Source: an uncultured Treponema sp.
GTDB taxonomy: Bacteria; Spirochaetota; Spirochaetia; Treponematales; Treponemataceae
Direction: 5' to 3'
Assembly: GCA_946186185.1 (NCBI GenBank)
Contig: CAMHMJ010000029.1
Coordinates: 1 to 38,357, forward strand
DNA length: 38,357 bases
In this document: positions 16,273 through 24,560 of the stretch, in pieces
How the letters are laid out: every line of letters starts with the position of its first letter
How positions within the stretch are numbered: position 1 is the stretch's first letter
Notes under the pieces: model-generated
The model's input: the letters and a program-made list of their open reading frames with translations, nothing else
What the model was told of the DNA's origin: nothing
Database searches by the model: none
Made by a program: the position numbers and the translations under genes

Positions 16273-16291
16273 TTTTGCCTGCTTTATTTAA

Positions 16292-16903
16292 TTAGTAGGT
16301 GCGGACAATGCTGGTAAGAATACCAACAATCCGTACATCCTGACAGTAGATTGACTGGAAAGCAGGATTTTCCGGCTGAAGTCGGACTCTGGTTGCTTCC
16401 TTGTAGTAGCGCTTTAATGTAATTGCATCGTCAAGAACGGCAACTACAATCTGTCCATCCTGTGCATAGGAGGTCTGTTCAACAACCGCAAGGTCGCCTT
16501 CAAGAATTCCTGCGTTTATCATGCTTGAACCCCGAACTCTGAGGGCGAAATAGCTTTTTCCCGGTTTAATAAACGGTTCTGTAAGGTTTACATAGCCGTC
16601 AAGGTTTTCATCGCAGAGAAGAGGTTTTCCTGCGGCAACGGTTCCCAGAAGCGGAACCTTGGAAATAAAGGTCTGAGAATTCTTGTCCCTTTCGTCGCGG
16701 ATTACTTTTATTGAGCGCGAGCGTTTCTGCTCTGTTGAAAGATATCCTTTTTTCTGAAGGGCCGCGATGTGATCCTGTACAGCCCGGAGAGAAATACCAA
16801 AATGGTCTCCGATTTCGCGAACTGTTGGCGGATATACGTTTTCTTCCGTGAAATTAGCGATGAAAGTAAGGACTTCCCGCTGTCTTTCAGTGATTTCTTT
16901 CAT
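16292..16903 (-). CDS. lexA: LexA SOS repressor
   Basis: A 203-residue LexA. Residues 1-70 form the winged-helix DNA-binding domain ('T-E-R-Q-R-E-V-L' and 'P-P-T-V-R-E-I'), and the S24 peptidase fold follows. The self-cleavage bond is A91-G92 (T-V-A-A-G-K-P). The nucleophile is S127 in R-G-S-S-M-I, where most LexA proteins have G-D-S-M, and the general base is K164 (I-T-L-K-R). On RecA activation the protein cuts itself and releases SOS genes. The ATG follows the ptsH stop with no gap. AGGAGGAATAA spans the ptsH end, so translation is coupled. I could not identify a convincing SOS box upstream. Confidence 0.93.
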   Translation of the reverse strand: MKEITERQREVLTFIANFTEENVYPPTVREIGDHFGISLRAVQDHIAALQKKGYLSTEQKRSRSIKVIRDERDKNSQTFISKVPLLGTVAAGKPLLCDENLDGYVNLTEPFIKPGKSYFALRVRGSSMINAGILEGDLAVVEQTSYAQDGQIVVAVLDDAITLKRYYKEATRVRLQPENPAFQSIYCQDVRIVGILTSIVRTY

Positions 16904-17170
16904 TTATTCCTCCTCAAATTTTGATTCGAACAGAGCAGCAATTGTTTCAGATGCTTCTTTTTCATCAGCACCTTCTGTTCTTAATGTGAGGACTGTGTTA
17001 TAGCCTGCTGCCATTGTAATAACACCCATAATTGATTTGGCGTTTACGGTTGTGTCATCTCTGGAAAGAAAAACTTCGCAGGAAAAATGGTTAGCTGTCT
17101 GCGCAATGATGGCAGCCGGTCGTGCATGGATTCCAGCTCTGTTTTTTACAGTAAGCAATTTCTCAATCAT
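16904..17170 (-). CDS. ptsH: Phosphocarrier protein HPr
   Basis: An 88-residue HPr with phospho-acceptor H15 (G-I-H-A-R-P-A) and regulatory S46 (A-K-S-I-M-G-V), the target of HPr kinase. The start is ATG 17170, preceded by AAGGAAC; an in-frame extension of 38 residues upstream has no HPr similarity and is rejected. No PTS permease or Enzyme I gene lies in the window, so the regulatory role through S46 phosphorylation with the adjacent HprK may be the main one, as proposed for other treponemes. The gene lies 131 bp after hprK and directly abuts lexA. Confidence 0.95.
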   Translation of the reverse strand: MIEKLLTVKNRAGIHARPAAIIAQTANHFSCEVFLSRDDTTVNAKSIMGVITMAAGYNTVLTLRTEGADEKEASETIAALFESKFEEE

Positions 17171-17271
17171 AAAATGTTCCTTATAAAATAAAATATATTG
17201 TAATCCGTTATGGTTTCTTCTTACGAAGTCCCTAACAGTCCCACCTTCTTTCTGGTGTCCGGTAACTTTAT

Positions 17272-17299
17272 GCCGGTTTTGCAAAAAAGCAAATCTGGC
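17272..17299 (-). other. Hairpin between hprK and ptsH
   Basis: GCCAGATTTGC and GCAAAACCGGC (minus-strand reading, 17299-17272) form a stem with 9 of 11 Watson-Crick matches and a six-T loop, starting 2 nt after the hprK stop. It could slow or partly terminate transcription and so separate hprK from ptsH expression. There is no T run after it. Confidence 0.35.
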
Positions 17300-17301
17300 T
17301 T

Positions 17302-18291
17302 TTAATAGCTCTCGTCTTCGCCCATATAAGTTGACTGTGCTTCTCCGGTTTCAATCCATTTGAGAACGTTCTGGTTGAACTCCCGGGCTGAATTGTAGCC
17401 CATATTTTTAAGACGCTCGTTCATGCTGGCTGCTTCGATAATAATCGGAAGGTTTCGTCCGGGGCGAACCGGAATGTCGATGCACGGAACTTTTACGCCT
17501 AAAATATCCATATATTTCTGGTCTACGCCCAAACGGTCGTAGGATTTGTCCTGTTCCCACTCTTCAAGCTGAACTACCAGCTGGATTTCCTTCTGGTCGC
17601 GGATTGCTCCGACTCCGTAGAGCTGGGAAATGTTGATGATTCCAAGACCCCTGATTTCCATGTGGTGGCTTATGAGGGAGTTAGCACCCCGTCCTAAAAC
17701 CATGTTTCCGTTTACACAGCGGGCTTCTACGATGTCGTCCGCAACAAGACGGTGGCCTCGCTCTACAAGTTCAAGGGCCGTTTCGCTTTTTCCTACGCCG
17801 GAATGGCCGGTTAAAAGAATACCGATACCGTAAACCTCTACAAGAACGCCGTGAAGGGTTTTTCGCGGTGCAAAAATATTTGAGAAAACACGGATGAGTC
17901 TGCTTGAAAAATCCGTTGTATCAAGGGGTGTCTGTAAGATAGGGCAGCAGGCTTCTTCTGCAAACTGATAAAATTCTTCAGTCGGTTCCCGGTTGTTTGA
18001 AAAAACGCAGCAGGGAATGTTGTAACTGAAAAGTGCCTTTAAGTTTTCGCTGTTGTGTTCATTGTGGAGCTTCTGAAGGTAGGCGGCTTCTCCGCGTCCG
18101 AAAAGCTGGACTCGCTTGTGTGCAAAGGCTTCAAAAAAGCCGGAAAGTGCAAGTCCGGGACGGTTTATATCAGGGACAGAAATTTCTCTTGGCAAGCCCC
18201 GGCGACCCCCGATACATTTTAATTCCAGGGCATCGTGACCAGGGAGATCCAGTTCAATCATGTCTAAAACTGTGAATTTTCTGTCAGCCAT
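17302..18291 (-). CDS. hprK: HPr kinase/phosphorylase
   Basis: A 329-residue HprK. The N-terminal domain (1-135) is followed by the catalytic P-loop G-H-S-G-V-G-K-S at 162-169, the D185-D186 pair and the HprK signature M-E-I-R-G-L-G-I-I-N. The enzyme phosphorylates S46 of HPr with ATP or pyrophosphate and also removes the phosphate, sensing glycolytic state. Start choice: an earlier in-frame ATG (18309) lies upstream of the -10 box, so the start is ATG 18291 (M-A-D-R-K). It has no Shine-Dalgarno and a predicted leader of about 3 nt. It heads the hprK-ptsH-lexA-holA run. Confidence 0.95.
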   Translation of the reverse strand: MADRKFTVLDMIELDLPGHDALELKCIGGRRGLPREISVPDINRPGLALSGFFEAFAHKRVQLFGRGEAAYLQKLHNEHNSENLKALFSYNIPCCVFSNNREPTEEFYQFAEEACCPILQTPLDTTDFSSRLIRVFSNIFAPRKTLHGVLVEVYGIGILLTGHSGVGKSETALELVERGHRLVADDIVEARCVNGNMVLGRGANSLISHHMEIRGLGIINISQLYGVGAIRDQKEIQLVVQLEEWEQDKSYDRLGVDQKYMDILGVKVPCIDIPVRPGRNLPIIIEAASMNERLKNMGYNSAREFNQNVLKWIETGEAQSTYMGEDESY

Positions 18292-18300
18292 TCTGCGTAT

Positions 18301-18329
18301 ACTATACATTTAATGGAGTATTATTTCAA
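18301..18329 (-). promoter_or_regulatory. hprK promoter, near-leaderless
   Basis: TTGAAA (18329-18324), a 17 bp spacer and TATAGT (18306-18301) on the minus strand, 9 nt before ATG 18291. It decides the hprK start, because the upstream in-frame ATG lies inside the spacer. Confidence 0.7.
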
Positions 18330-18383
18330 CTACCTTATGAAAAATCCGGCAAAAATAATTTTTTGTTCTTCAAGTTACTAATC

Positions 18384-18410
18384 TTTTACCTTTTGGTTTA
18401 ACAGGTAAAA
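18384..18410 (+). promoter_or_regulatory. Inverted repeat upstream of the efflux genes, possible operator
   Basis: TTTTACC (18384-18390) and GGTAAAA (18404-18410) form a perfect 7 bp inverted repeat with a 13 bp spacer. It lies about 60 bp before the tolC-like start, in the region shared with the divergent hprK. The spacing suits a dimeric regulator. I cannot assign -35 and -10 boxes with confidence, and no regulator gene adjoins. Confidence 0.35.
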
Positions 18411-18470
18411 CAAAAATGCCGACAATAGATTGGAAAAATAGATAAATTCTGCGAATTTTAGGATGTAATA

Positions 18471-19775
18471 ATGAAAAAAAATGTGGTTTTTCTGCTTCTG
18501 CTGGGTGTAATGTCCGGTTTGTTTGCTCAGGAAGTGGAAATTTTAAATCTTACGATTGAAAAAGCTGTGGAAATTGCCCTGGAAAACAATATTTCCGTAA
18601 AGAAATCTTCCATAGATTTGGAAAAGGCAAAGATTGCGGACAGGTTTTCCTGGAACAGCATCAGTCCTTCATTTCAGGGCGGGGCTTCCTATACTTCAAA
18701 TCTTGAGGAAAACGGAGAATCCTTTTCGATTACAGGAACAGCTTCCTTAAATCTTTCAACGAACCTTTTTTCCACGATGAAGGCTGCCCGGCTGAACTAT
18801 GAAAGCGGACTTATGAATTTTGAACAGACAAAACGGGCTGTTGAACTTTCCGTACGGAAGACTTTTTACGGGCTTTTGTATGAAAAGGAAAATATTCAGC
18901 TTCAGAAACGGGGGCTTGAAACCAGCCGCAAGCAGTACCAGACCAATCAGGAAAAATTTTCCAACGGAAAAATCAGCGAGCTTGATGTGATGACAAGCCG
19001 GGTTCGGTATGAGCAGAAAAAGCCCCTGGTGGAATCTGCGGAAATTACCTACAGAAACGACCTTTCTTCTTTCAAGCAGGTGCTGGGAATTGACCAGAAG
19101 GTTGAAATTGAACTCACCGGTAACCTGGACGATGTTCTTTCCCTCAAAAATATTACGATGGAAAGTCTTCCGGCATCCGATAAACCTGCTCCGGAAGTGC
19201 AGAGCGCAGAAAAATCTGTTGAGATTGCAAAAAACAGCCTGGCCGCTTCACGCTTCAGTGCCTACGGACCTTCAGTTTCCGCAAGCTTCAGAGTTTCCGA
19301 AACCAACTCCCATGTGCGGGACGCCATGGGGCAGCCAACAAGCGAAACCGAGTGGGGCGACCTTGCAAAAACTCTAACTGTGGGTGTAAACATTCCCCTG
19401 GACGGACTTCTGCCCTGGTCTTCCTCTTCTGCCCAGATTCAGAATTCCAAAAAATCTGTAAAAAGTGCCGAGCTGAATCTTGAAAACGCAAAAACCTCCG
19501 TTCAGGTTCAGACGGAAAACTATCTGAGGAAAATCAATCAGAGCATAAGTCAGGTAACTTCCCTTAAAAGCAATGTGGATCTTGCCAGGGAAACTTATTC
19601 CCTTACCCAGACGGCCTATAATTACGGAAAAACCGACCTGCTGAGTCTTCAGAACGCATCTGATTCGGTTCTGTCTGCAGAAGTAAGCGTAAAACAGCAG
19701 GCCTATTCCCTGATAGGCGCCGTCCTGGACCTGGAAAACCTCCTTGGCATCCAGTTCGGAACATTAGCAAAGTAA
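18471..19775 (+). CDS. TolC-family outer-membrane efflux protein
   Basis: A 434-residue protein with a signal peptide (cleaved near residue 20, F-A-Q) and two outer-membrane-efflux-protein repeats of long amphipathic helices separated by beta-barrel strands. Examples are 'L-N-L-S-T-N-L-F-S' for a strand and 'A-E-L-N-L-E-N-A-K' for a helix. It should form the trimeric outer-membrane channel of the RND pump encoded next to it. AGGATG precedes the ATG. It is separated from the adaptor gene by a 319 bp gap filled by the multi-hairpin cassette, so its expression may be uncoupled from the other two genes. Confidence 0.9.
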   Translation: MKKNVVFLLLLGVMSGLFAQEVEILNLTIEKAVEIALENNISVKKSSIDLEKAKIADRFSWNSISPSFQGGASYTSNLEENGESFSITGTASLNLSTNLFSTMKAARLNYESGLMNFEQTKRAVELSVRKTFYGLLYEKENIQLQKRGLETSRKQYQTNQEKFSNGKISELDVMTSRVRYEQKKPLVESAEITYRNDLSSFKQVLGIDQKVEIELTGNLDDVLSLKNITMESLPASDKPAPEVQSAEKSVEIAKNSLAASRFSAYGPSVSASFRVSETNSHVRDAMGQPTSETEWGDLAKTLTVGVNIPLDGLLPWSSSSAQIQNSKKSVKSAELNLENAKTSVQVQTENYLRKINQSISQVTSLKSNVDLARETYSLTQTAYNYGKTDLLSLQNASDSVLSAEVSVKQQAYSLIGAVLDLENLLGIQFGTLAK

Positions 19776-19811
19776 ATAGTAGATTGAAGGCTGAGTCTTG
19801 AAGCATGAATA

Positions 19812-20045
19812 AAAAATTGGCGGGAGGGTAGCGGGATGCGGGCAAAAAAACTCTGTTTGTGGCCGCCGCGTATGCGGCAATTAATGAGTTCCTTTGCCAC
19901 AAGCATAGGGAGCGACGGCTGAAAGCCGACAAAATGCTCCAGTGGAGCATTTTGAGCGAGTCTCCGAGCAACTGTGTTGCGAAGGCGACTTAGTGCGCTA
20001 GCGCACGGTTTTGATCCGCAGAACGCGAACCGGTAGCCAATTTTT
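19812..20045 (+). repeat. 234 bp multi-hairpin cassette with AAAAATTGGC inverted ends
   Basis: The gap between the tolC-like and adaptor genes holds a cassette bounded by AAAAATTGGC (19812-19821) and GCCAATTTTT (20036-20045). Inside are TTGTGGC/GCCACAA (19857-19902) enclosing GCCGC-GTAT-GCGGC, CGGCT-GAA-AGCCG (19916-19928), AAAATGCTCC-AGT-GGAGCATTTT (19931-19953), GCAAC-TGT-GTTGC (19968-19980) and the 14 bp palindrome GTGCGCTAGCGCAC (19993-20006). The ends resemble those of copy B at 6930-7032. No coding frame in it looks real. Confidence 0.8.
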
Positions 20046-20094
20046 GAACCAATGTTTATAAAACTCGACATTCAAGATAATATAGAGGTAACTT

Positions 20095-21069
20095 ATGAAA
20101 AAAGGTATTAAAACTGCAATAATTGTTGTAATTCTGCTTGCCATTACGGCAGCGGTTTGCGTTGTAATCAAGAAAACCGGTTCAAACGGAACAGTAGGCG
20201 CCGGTATGGGGCCAGGAGGACGTGGCCGTGGTGCAAGAGGAAATTCTATTGTTACAGTCAGAAGCGAAGTCCTCAAAAAAGAAGTTCTGAACGATTTTAT
20301 GCTTACCAACGGGGAAGTAGAAAGTCAGAGCGCAATTGAAATCTATCCTTCCATGAGCGGAAAGGTGAGCAGCGTAAATGTAATGCTGGGAAGCCATGTT
20401 GAAAAGGGAGATGTAATTGCATATGTAGACCCGAGTGAGCCTGGTTCAAATTATGCAAAGAGCCCGATTACTGCTCCAATCAGCGGAAGCATTGTAAGTA
20501 CTCCTGCAAAGGTTGGTGCAAAGGTAAGCACCACCACAGCTTTTACCATGATCGGTGATATCGAAAACCTTCAGATTTCAGCAAATGTTCCGGAGCGCTA
20601 TATTGCGGAGCTTAAACCGGGGCTGAAGGCGGAAATTACCCTTGAAGCCTATCCGGGAGTAATTTTTAATGCGACTGTAAGCCGCGTAAGCCCGGTTGTT
20701 GATAAAAACTCCCGAACAAAGCAGGTAATCCTGAATTTTGACAAAAAGGACAGCCGGGTGAATGCGGGTATGTTTGCAAAGGTAAAGCTTTACACAACAA
20801 AATATTCAGGTTATGTAACAGTTTCTAAAGACGCTGTGGTTCAGGATGATGATCAGAGCTACCTTTTTATTGTAAACGATGACTATACGGTTTCAAAACG
20901 AACTGTAAAGCTTGGAAAGTCGGTGGATACCCGGGTTCAGATTACGGATAACGTGATGGAAGGGGAACGGGCAGTTGTAGAAGGAATGCTTTCTCTTGCA
21001 GACGGCTCCAGCGTAAACGATATTGCCAATCCCCGCCCGGTAGAAAAAGCTCCGGAGGGCAAAAAATGA
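20095..21069 (+). CDS. RND efflux periplasmic adaptor (membrane fusion protein)
   Basis: A 324-residue HlyD/AcrA-type adaptor. An N-terminal membrane anchor (about 5-24) is followed by a Gly/Arg-rich linker and the two lipoyl half-motifs ('H-V-E-K-G-D-V-I-A-Y-V-D-P' and 'S-P-I-T-A-P-I-S-G-S-I'). A beta-barrel and membrane-proximal domain complete it. The helical hairpin between lipoyl halves is almost absent, which makes this a short adaptor. AGAGGT lies before the ATG. Its TGA overlaps the ATG of the pump gene, so the two are translationally coupled. It bridges the inner-membrane pump and the TolC-like channel. Confidence 0.92.
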   Translation: MKKGIKTAIIVVILLAITAAVCVVIKKTGSNGTVGAGMGPGGRGRGARGNSIVTVRSEVLKKEVLNDFMLTNGEVESQSAIEIYPSMSGKVSSVNVMLGSHVEKGDVIAYVDPSEPGSNYAKSPITAPISGSIVSTPAKVGAKVSTTTAFTMIGDIENLQISANVPERYIAELKPGLKAEITLEAYPGVIFNATVSRVSPVVDKNSRTKQVILNFDKKDSRVNAGMFAKVKLYTTKYSGYVTVSKDAVVQDDDQSYLFIVNDDYTVSKRTVKLGKSVDTRVQITDNVMEGERAVVEGMLSLADGSSVNDIANPRPVEKAPEGKK

Positions 21070-24000
21070 GCCTTTCGCGAAAAATCCTTTCACACCCGAT
21101 TTTAGTCCTCATCGTATTCGTGCTTTTGAGCGCGGTTGGCTTATTCACCTTAAAGAATGTTGCAATCGGGCTTTTTCCGGAAGTGGATTCTCCCTATGTA
21201 ATGGTAATGACCAACTACACCAACGCAGGCCCTGAGGCAGTTGAAAAAACTGTTACAAAGGTGCTGGAAAGTGCCCTGGTCAGCGTAAACGGCCTTAAAA
21301 ATCTGTATTCAACCTCCAGCGAAAGCTCTTCCATGGTGCAGATGGAGTTCAACTACGGAACAAATATTGAAGATGCGGTAAACGATATCCGGGATAAGCT
21401 GGGTCGCGTTACCCGAAACCTTCCGGATAATGCGGGAAGCCCTACCATTTTCCGAATGAATGCGGATTCCATGCCGATTATGCGTATCGCAATCCGGGGA
21501 AACCGCTCCGTTGATGACGTAAAGCAGATTGCCGAAGACAACATTGTGGATATTCTGGAGCAGGCTGACGGCGTTGCGGAAGCCAGCGTAACCGGCGGTA
21601 AGAAAAAATGCGTTCGGGTTGAACTTGAACAGAACCGCCTTGCGGCTTACGGTTTTACGGTAGCCCAGGTTTCTTCTGCCCTTGCAAAGCAGAACCTGGA
21701 GCTTGGAGGCGGAAAAGTAAACGAAGGTCAGAAGGACTATGTTGTCCGTACCACCGGCGAATTTTCCAGCATTGACGACATAAATAACACTCTTATTGCA
21801 ACCATTAAAGGCTATGATGTAAAGCTCCGGGATATCGGTGAAGCATTCCTGGGGTTTGAAGACAGCCAGCGGGAAGTATTTATCAACGGTGAACACGGTG
21901 TTTATGTAAATGTTACAAAACAGTCCGGTTCAAACTCGGTAACGGTTGCAAACAATGTTTATCAGAAGATGGAACAGCTGAAGAAAACTCTCCCCTCTGA
22001 CATTTCAATGGAAATTATTTCGGATACTACGGTTTCCATCCGGGAGACCATAAATACTCTTGTTACTTCAGCCTGGCAGGGACTTCTGCTTGCGGTAATA
22101 GTTCTCTTCGTTTTCCTTCAGAATGTAAAATCTACTATTATAATAGCAATTTCCATTCCTCTTTCCCTTGTAATTACTCTTCTCTGTATGAGTTTTGCAG
22201 GAATCACATTGAACATGATGACCCTTACGGGGCTTATTCTGGGTGTCGGTATGATTGTAGATGCTTCCATCGTTATGATCGACAATATCTACAGCTACAG
22301 AAGCCGAGGAGCAAAGCCGAAGGTTGCGGCCGCCCTTGGAAGTCAGGAAATGATAGTTTCCGTACTTTCCGGAAACCTTACCACAATCTGTGTATTCCTT
22401 CCTTTCCTCCTCTATATGAAAGATCTTGGAATGATGGGACAGATGTTCAAGGGAATTATTTTTACAATCGTAATTGCCCTGATTTCTTCACTTTTTGTTG
22501 CCATTTTCCTTGTTCCGGTTTTGGCGGGAAAATTCCTTCCTCTTTCAAACCGAAACGAAAAGCCGGTTACAAATCCGGTGATGAAATTCCTCTATTCCTC
22601 ATTTGAAAAGGGAATTCTTTTTATTACAAAGGGATACAGAAAGCTCTTGTCCCTTGCGTTAAAAAACAGGCTTGTGACAATTACGGTTTCTGTCTGCATT
22701 CTGGTGATTTCCTTTGTAATTATCCCGACCCTGGGTATGAACATGATGCCAAGCGGAAATGACGACAGCGTAACCCTGAATATCACCATGCCGATTGGTA
22801 CTCCTCTTTCTGAAACCCGGGTTGTGGCTCTTGCTTTTGAAGACATCATCAAAAAGGAAGTGAAAGGCTACAAAACCCTGACTACCACAATCGGTGGAGG
22901 AGGACGGGGCGGTTCTTCCAGCTACAGGGCTTCAATCCAGTTAAGGCTCCCTTCAAAGGAGGAACAGGTTGAGTCGGCGGCGGATATTCAGAAGCTTCTT
23001 CGAACCCATTTTGCAGACTTTGCCGGCGCCCGCTTCAATTTCCAGGCGGGAACCCGCGGTCAGATGATGGGAAGCGACCTTGATATAGCAATCCGCTCCG
23101 ATGACCTGGATAAGGCCCTTGAGGTTGCCGATGTTTTCCGCAATGCAATGGAAGAAATTTCTGTAATTGGTGATACCTCAATTGATACGGACCGTGGTCT
23201 TCCTCAGGTAGAGGTTGTAATCGACCGCGAGCGTGCCTACAGCTTCGGTGTGGATGTTAATACCGTTGCCCGGGAAATTAATTACGCCATCAACGGTGTA
23301 ACTGCCACCAGCTACAGAAAAGACGGAAAGGAATACAGCGTTGAAGTAATGTACCGTCCGGAAGACAGGGCCAGCGTTGTAGACCTGGAATCCATGTATG
23401 TGAACGGAACGGGGGGAAAGGTTTCAGTTTCGAACTTTGCAAGCCTTCGCCGTGGACTAGGTCCGGTTTCAATCAAGCGTGAAAACCAGAGCCGGATTGT
23501 TCATGTTACTGCCAGCATCCTTTCAAAGGACAATGCAAACCTTGTTGAAGACGCAATCAGGGACAAGGTGGCAGAAACCTATATCATCCCGGACAATGTA
23601 AGCGTAAGCTATGAAGGTTCCTGGGGTGACACCACAAAGCAGATGAAGCTTTATCTTTCGATTATCGCCATGGCGGTTCTGCTGGTATTCGGTGTAATGG
23701 CGGCCACCTATGAATCCTTTAAGGCACCGTTTATAAATCTTGCCACAATTCCGTTCCTGATTATCGGTGTTGCAATTATTTACAAAATCTTAAAGCAGCC
23801 TCTTTCCATTATGAGTATGGTTGGTCTTATCATGCTGGTAGGAATCGTTGTAAATAACGGTATCATCCTGGTTGACTACACGAACCTTCTTCGGGACCGG
23901 GGAATGAAGATGATGGACGCCTGTCTTGAAGCGGGAGTAAGCCGTCTTCGTCCGGTTTTGATGACCACCCTTACAACGATTCTGGGTATGCTTCCGATGT

Positions 24001-24224
24001 GCTTTACAAGTGAAGGTCAGTCGGCAATGGTTCAGCCAATCGGTATTGCGGTTGTGGGAGGACTTACTTCTTCCACCTTTGTAACACTGCTTGTAATTCC
24101 GGTGCTGTACAGCCTTGTGATGAAGGATAAGCCGAAAAAGAGCCGGATACAGCTGGCCTTGAGCGATGCGGAAGGCGTGAATGCTGCGTCAGATACGAAA
24201 ACTTCGGGGGATAAAAATGAATAA
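21066..24224 (+). CDS. RND efflux pump, inner-membrane subunit (HAE-1/AcrB-like)
   Basis: A 1052-residue RND transporter with twelve predicted membrane segments and two large periplasmic loops, the normal size for the family. In the TM4 region the usual paired aspartates (V-D-D-A) read V-D-A-S, so only one is kept. In the TM10 region the AcrB lysine is replaced by V-N-N-G. This combination is seen in many drug/lipid RND pumps of Gram-positive and Bacteroidetes type and indicates a proton path different from AcrB. The substrate cannot be inferred. The gene starts inside the adaptor stop and ends inside the start of the PII-like gene. Confidence 0.93.
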   Translation: MSLSRKILSHPILVLIVFVLLSAVGLFTLKNVAIGLFPEVDSPYVMVMTNYTNAGPEAVEKTVTKVLESALVSVNGLKNLYSTSSESSSMVQMEFNYGTNIEDAVNDIRDKLGRVTRNLPDNAGSPTIFRMNADSMPIMRIAIRGNRSVDDVKQIAEDNIVDILEQADGVAEASVTGGKKKCVRVELEQNRLAAYGFTVAQVSSALAKQNLELGGGKVNEGQKDYVVRTTGEFSSIDDINNTLIATIKGYDVKLRDIGEAFLGFEDSQREVFINGEHGVYVNVTKQSGSNSVTVANNVYQKMEQLKKTLPSDISMEIISDTTVSIRETINTLVTSAWQGLLLAVIVLFVFLQNVKSTIIIAISIPLSLVITLLCMSFAGITLNMMTLTGLILGVGMIVDASIVMIDNIYSYRSRGAKPKVAAALGSQEMIVSVLSGNLTTICVFLPFLLYMKDLGMMGQMFKGIIFTIVIALISSLFVAIFLVPVLAGKFLPLSNRNEKPVTNPVMKFLYSSFEKGILFITKGYRKLLSLALKNRLVTITVSVCILVISFVIIPTLGMNMMPSGNDDSVTLNITMPIGTPLSETRVVALAFEDIIKKEVKGYKTLTTTIGGGGRGGSSSYRASIQLRLPSKEEQVESAADIQKLLRTHFADFAGARFNFQAGTRGQMMGSDLDIAIRSDDLDKALEVADVFRNAMEEISVIGDTSIDTDRGLPQVEVVIDRERAYSFGVDVNTVAREINYAINGVTATSYRKDGKEYSVEVMYRPEDRASVVDLESMYVNGTGGKVSVSNFASLRRGLGPVSIKRENQSRIVHVTASILSKDNANLVEDAIRDKVAETYIIPDNVSVSYEGSWGDTTKQMKLYLSIIAMAVLLVFGVMAATYESFKAPFINLATIPFLIIGVAIIYKILKQPLSIMSMVGLIMLVGIVVNNGIILVDYTNLLRDRGMKMMDACLEAGVSRLRPVLMTTLTTILGMLPMCFTSEGQSAMVQPIGIAVVGGLTSSTFVTLLVIPVLYSLVMKDKPKKSRIQLALSDAEGVNAASDTKTSGDKNE

Positions 24225-24510
24225 CTATCGAATTGAAATAATTGCCAATCAGTCCGTTGAAGACGATATTACCGAGGTTCTTGAAGAGCAGATTCCGGAT
24301 TTTGAATATACCCTTCTTCCTACGGTGCACGGCCGGGGACTCCGTTCAAAAAAACTGGGTTCCAACACCTGGCCGGAGCAGAACTTTCTGATGTTCGCAT
24401 ACGTTTCCCGGGAGGTTGCCCTGAAGGTAAAGGAAATTATCGGTGCGGTAATCCAGCGCTTTCCAAAGGAAGGAATCAGCTTCTTCTGCGTTCAGGAAGC
24501 AGAGCTGTAA
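24217..24510 (+). CDS. PII-like small protein coupled to the RND pump
   Basis: A 97-residue protein starting at ATG 24217, which overlaps the pump's TAA by 8 nt. The pattern beta-alpha-beta, 'V-E-D-D-I-T-E-V-L', 'Y-T-L-L-P-T-V-H-G-R-G', then 'F-P-K-E-G-I-S-F-F' suits a ferredoxin-like PII fold. Related small PII-like or DUF3240-type proteins sit behind heavy-metal and multidrug RND genes in other bacteria. It is cytoplasmic, with no signal or membrane segment. It probably senses a small molecule or metal and adjusts the pump, but this is inferred from context. A longer in-frame start at 24181 would lie within the pump gene and lacks support. Confidence 0.6.
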   Translation: MNNYRIEIIANQSVEDDITEVLEEQIPDFEYTLLPTVHGRGLRSKKLGSNTWPEQNFLMFAYVSREVALKVKEIIGAVIQRFPKEGISFFCVQEAEL

Positions 24511-24524
24511 TATTCATAAGAACT

Positions 24525-24560
24525 CGGAACTGAAAGGTGCGTCCTTCAGTTCCGTTTTTT
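24525..24560 (+). terminator. Rho-independent terminator after the efflux genes
   Basis: CGGAACTGAA (24525-24534) pairs with TTCAGTTCCG (24545-24554), extended inwards by GG/CC with one bulged A, then TTTTTT. The T run reaches the last codon region of the converging histidine kinase gene. Confidence 0.85.

Noticed and set aside
17171..17284. N-terminal extension of HPr by 38 residues
   Set aside because: The extension is not HPr-like. ATG 17170 has a ribosome site and gives the exact family length with H15 and S46 in register.
17272..17299. TTTGC...GCAAA near the ptsH-lexA region as a LexA box
   Set aside because: The spacing does not match the SOS-box forms I know, and the symmetry is explained by the hairpin behind hprK.
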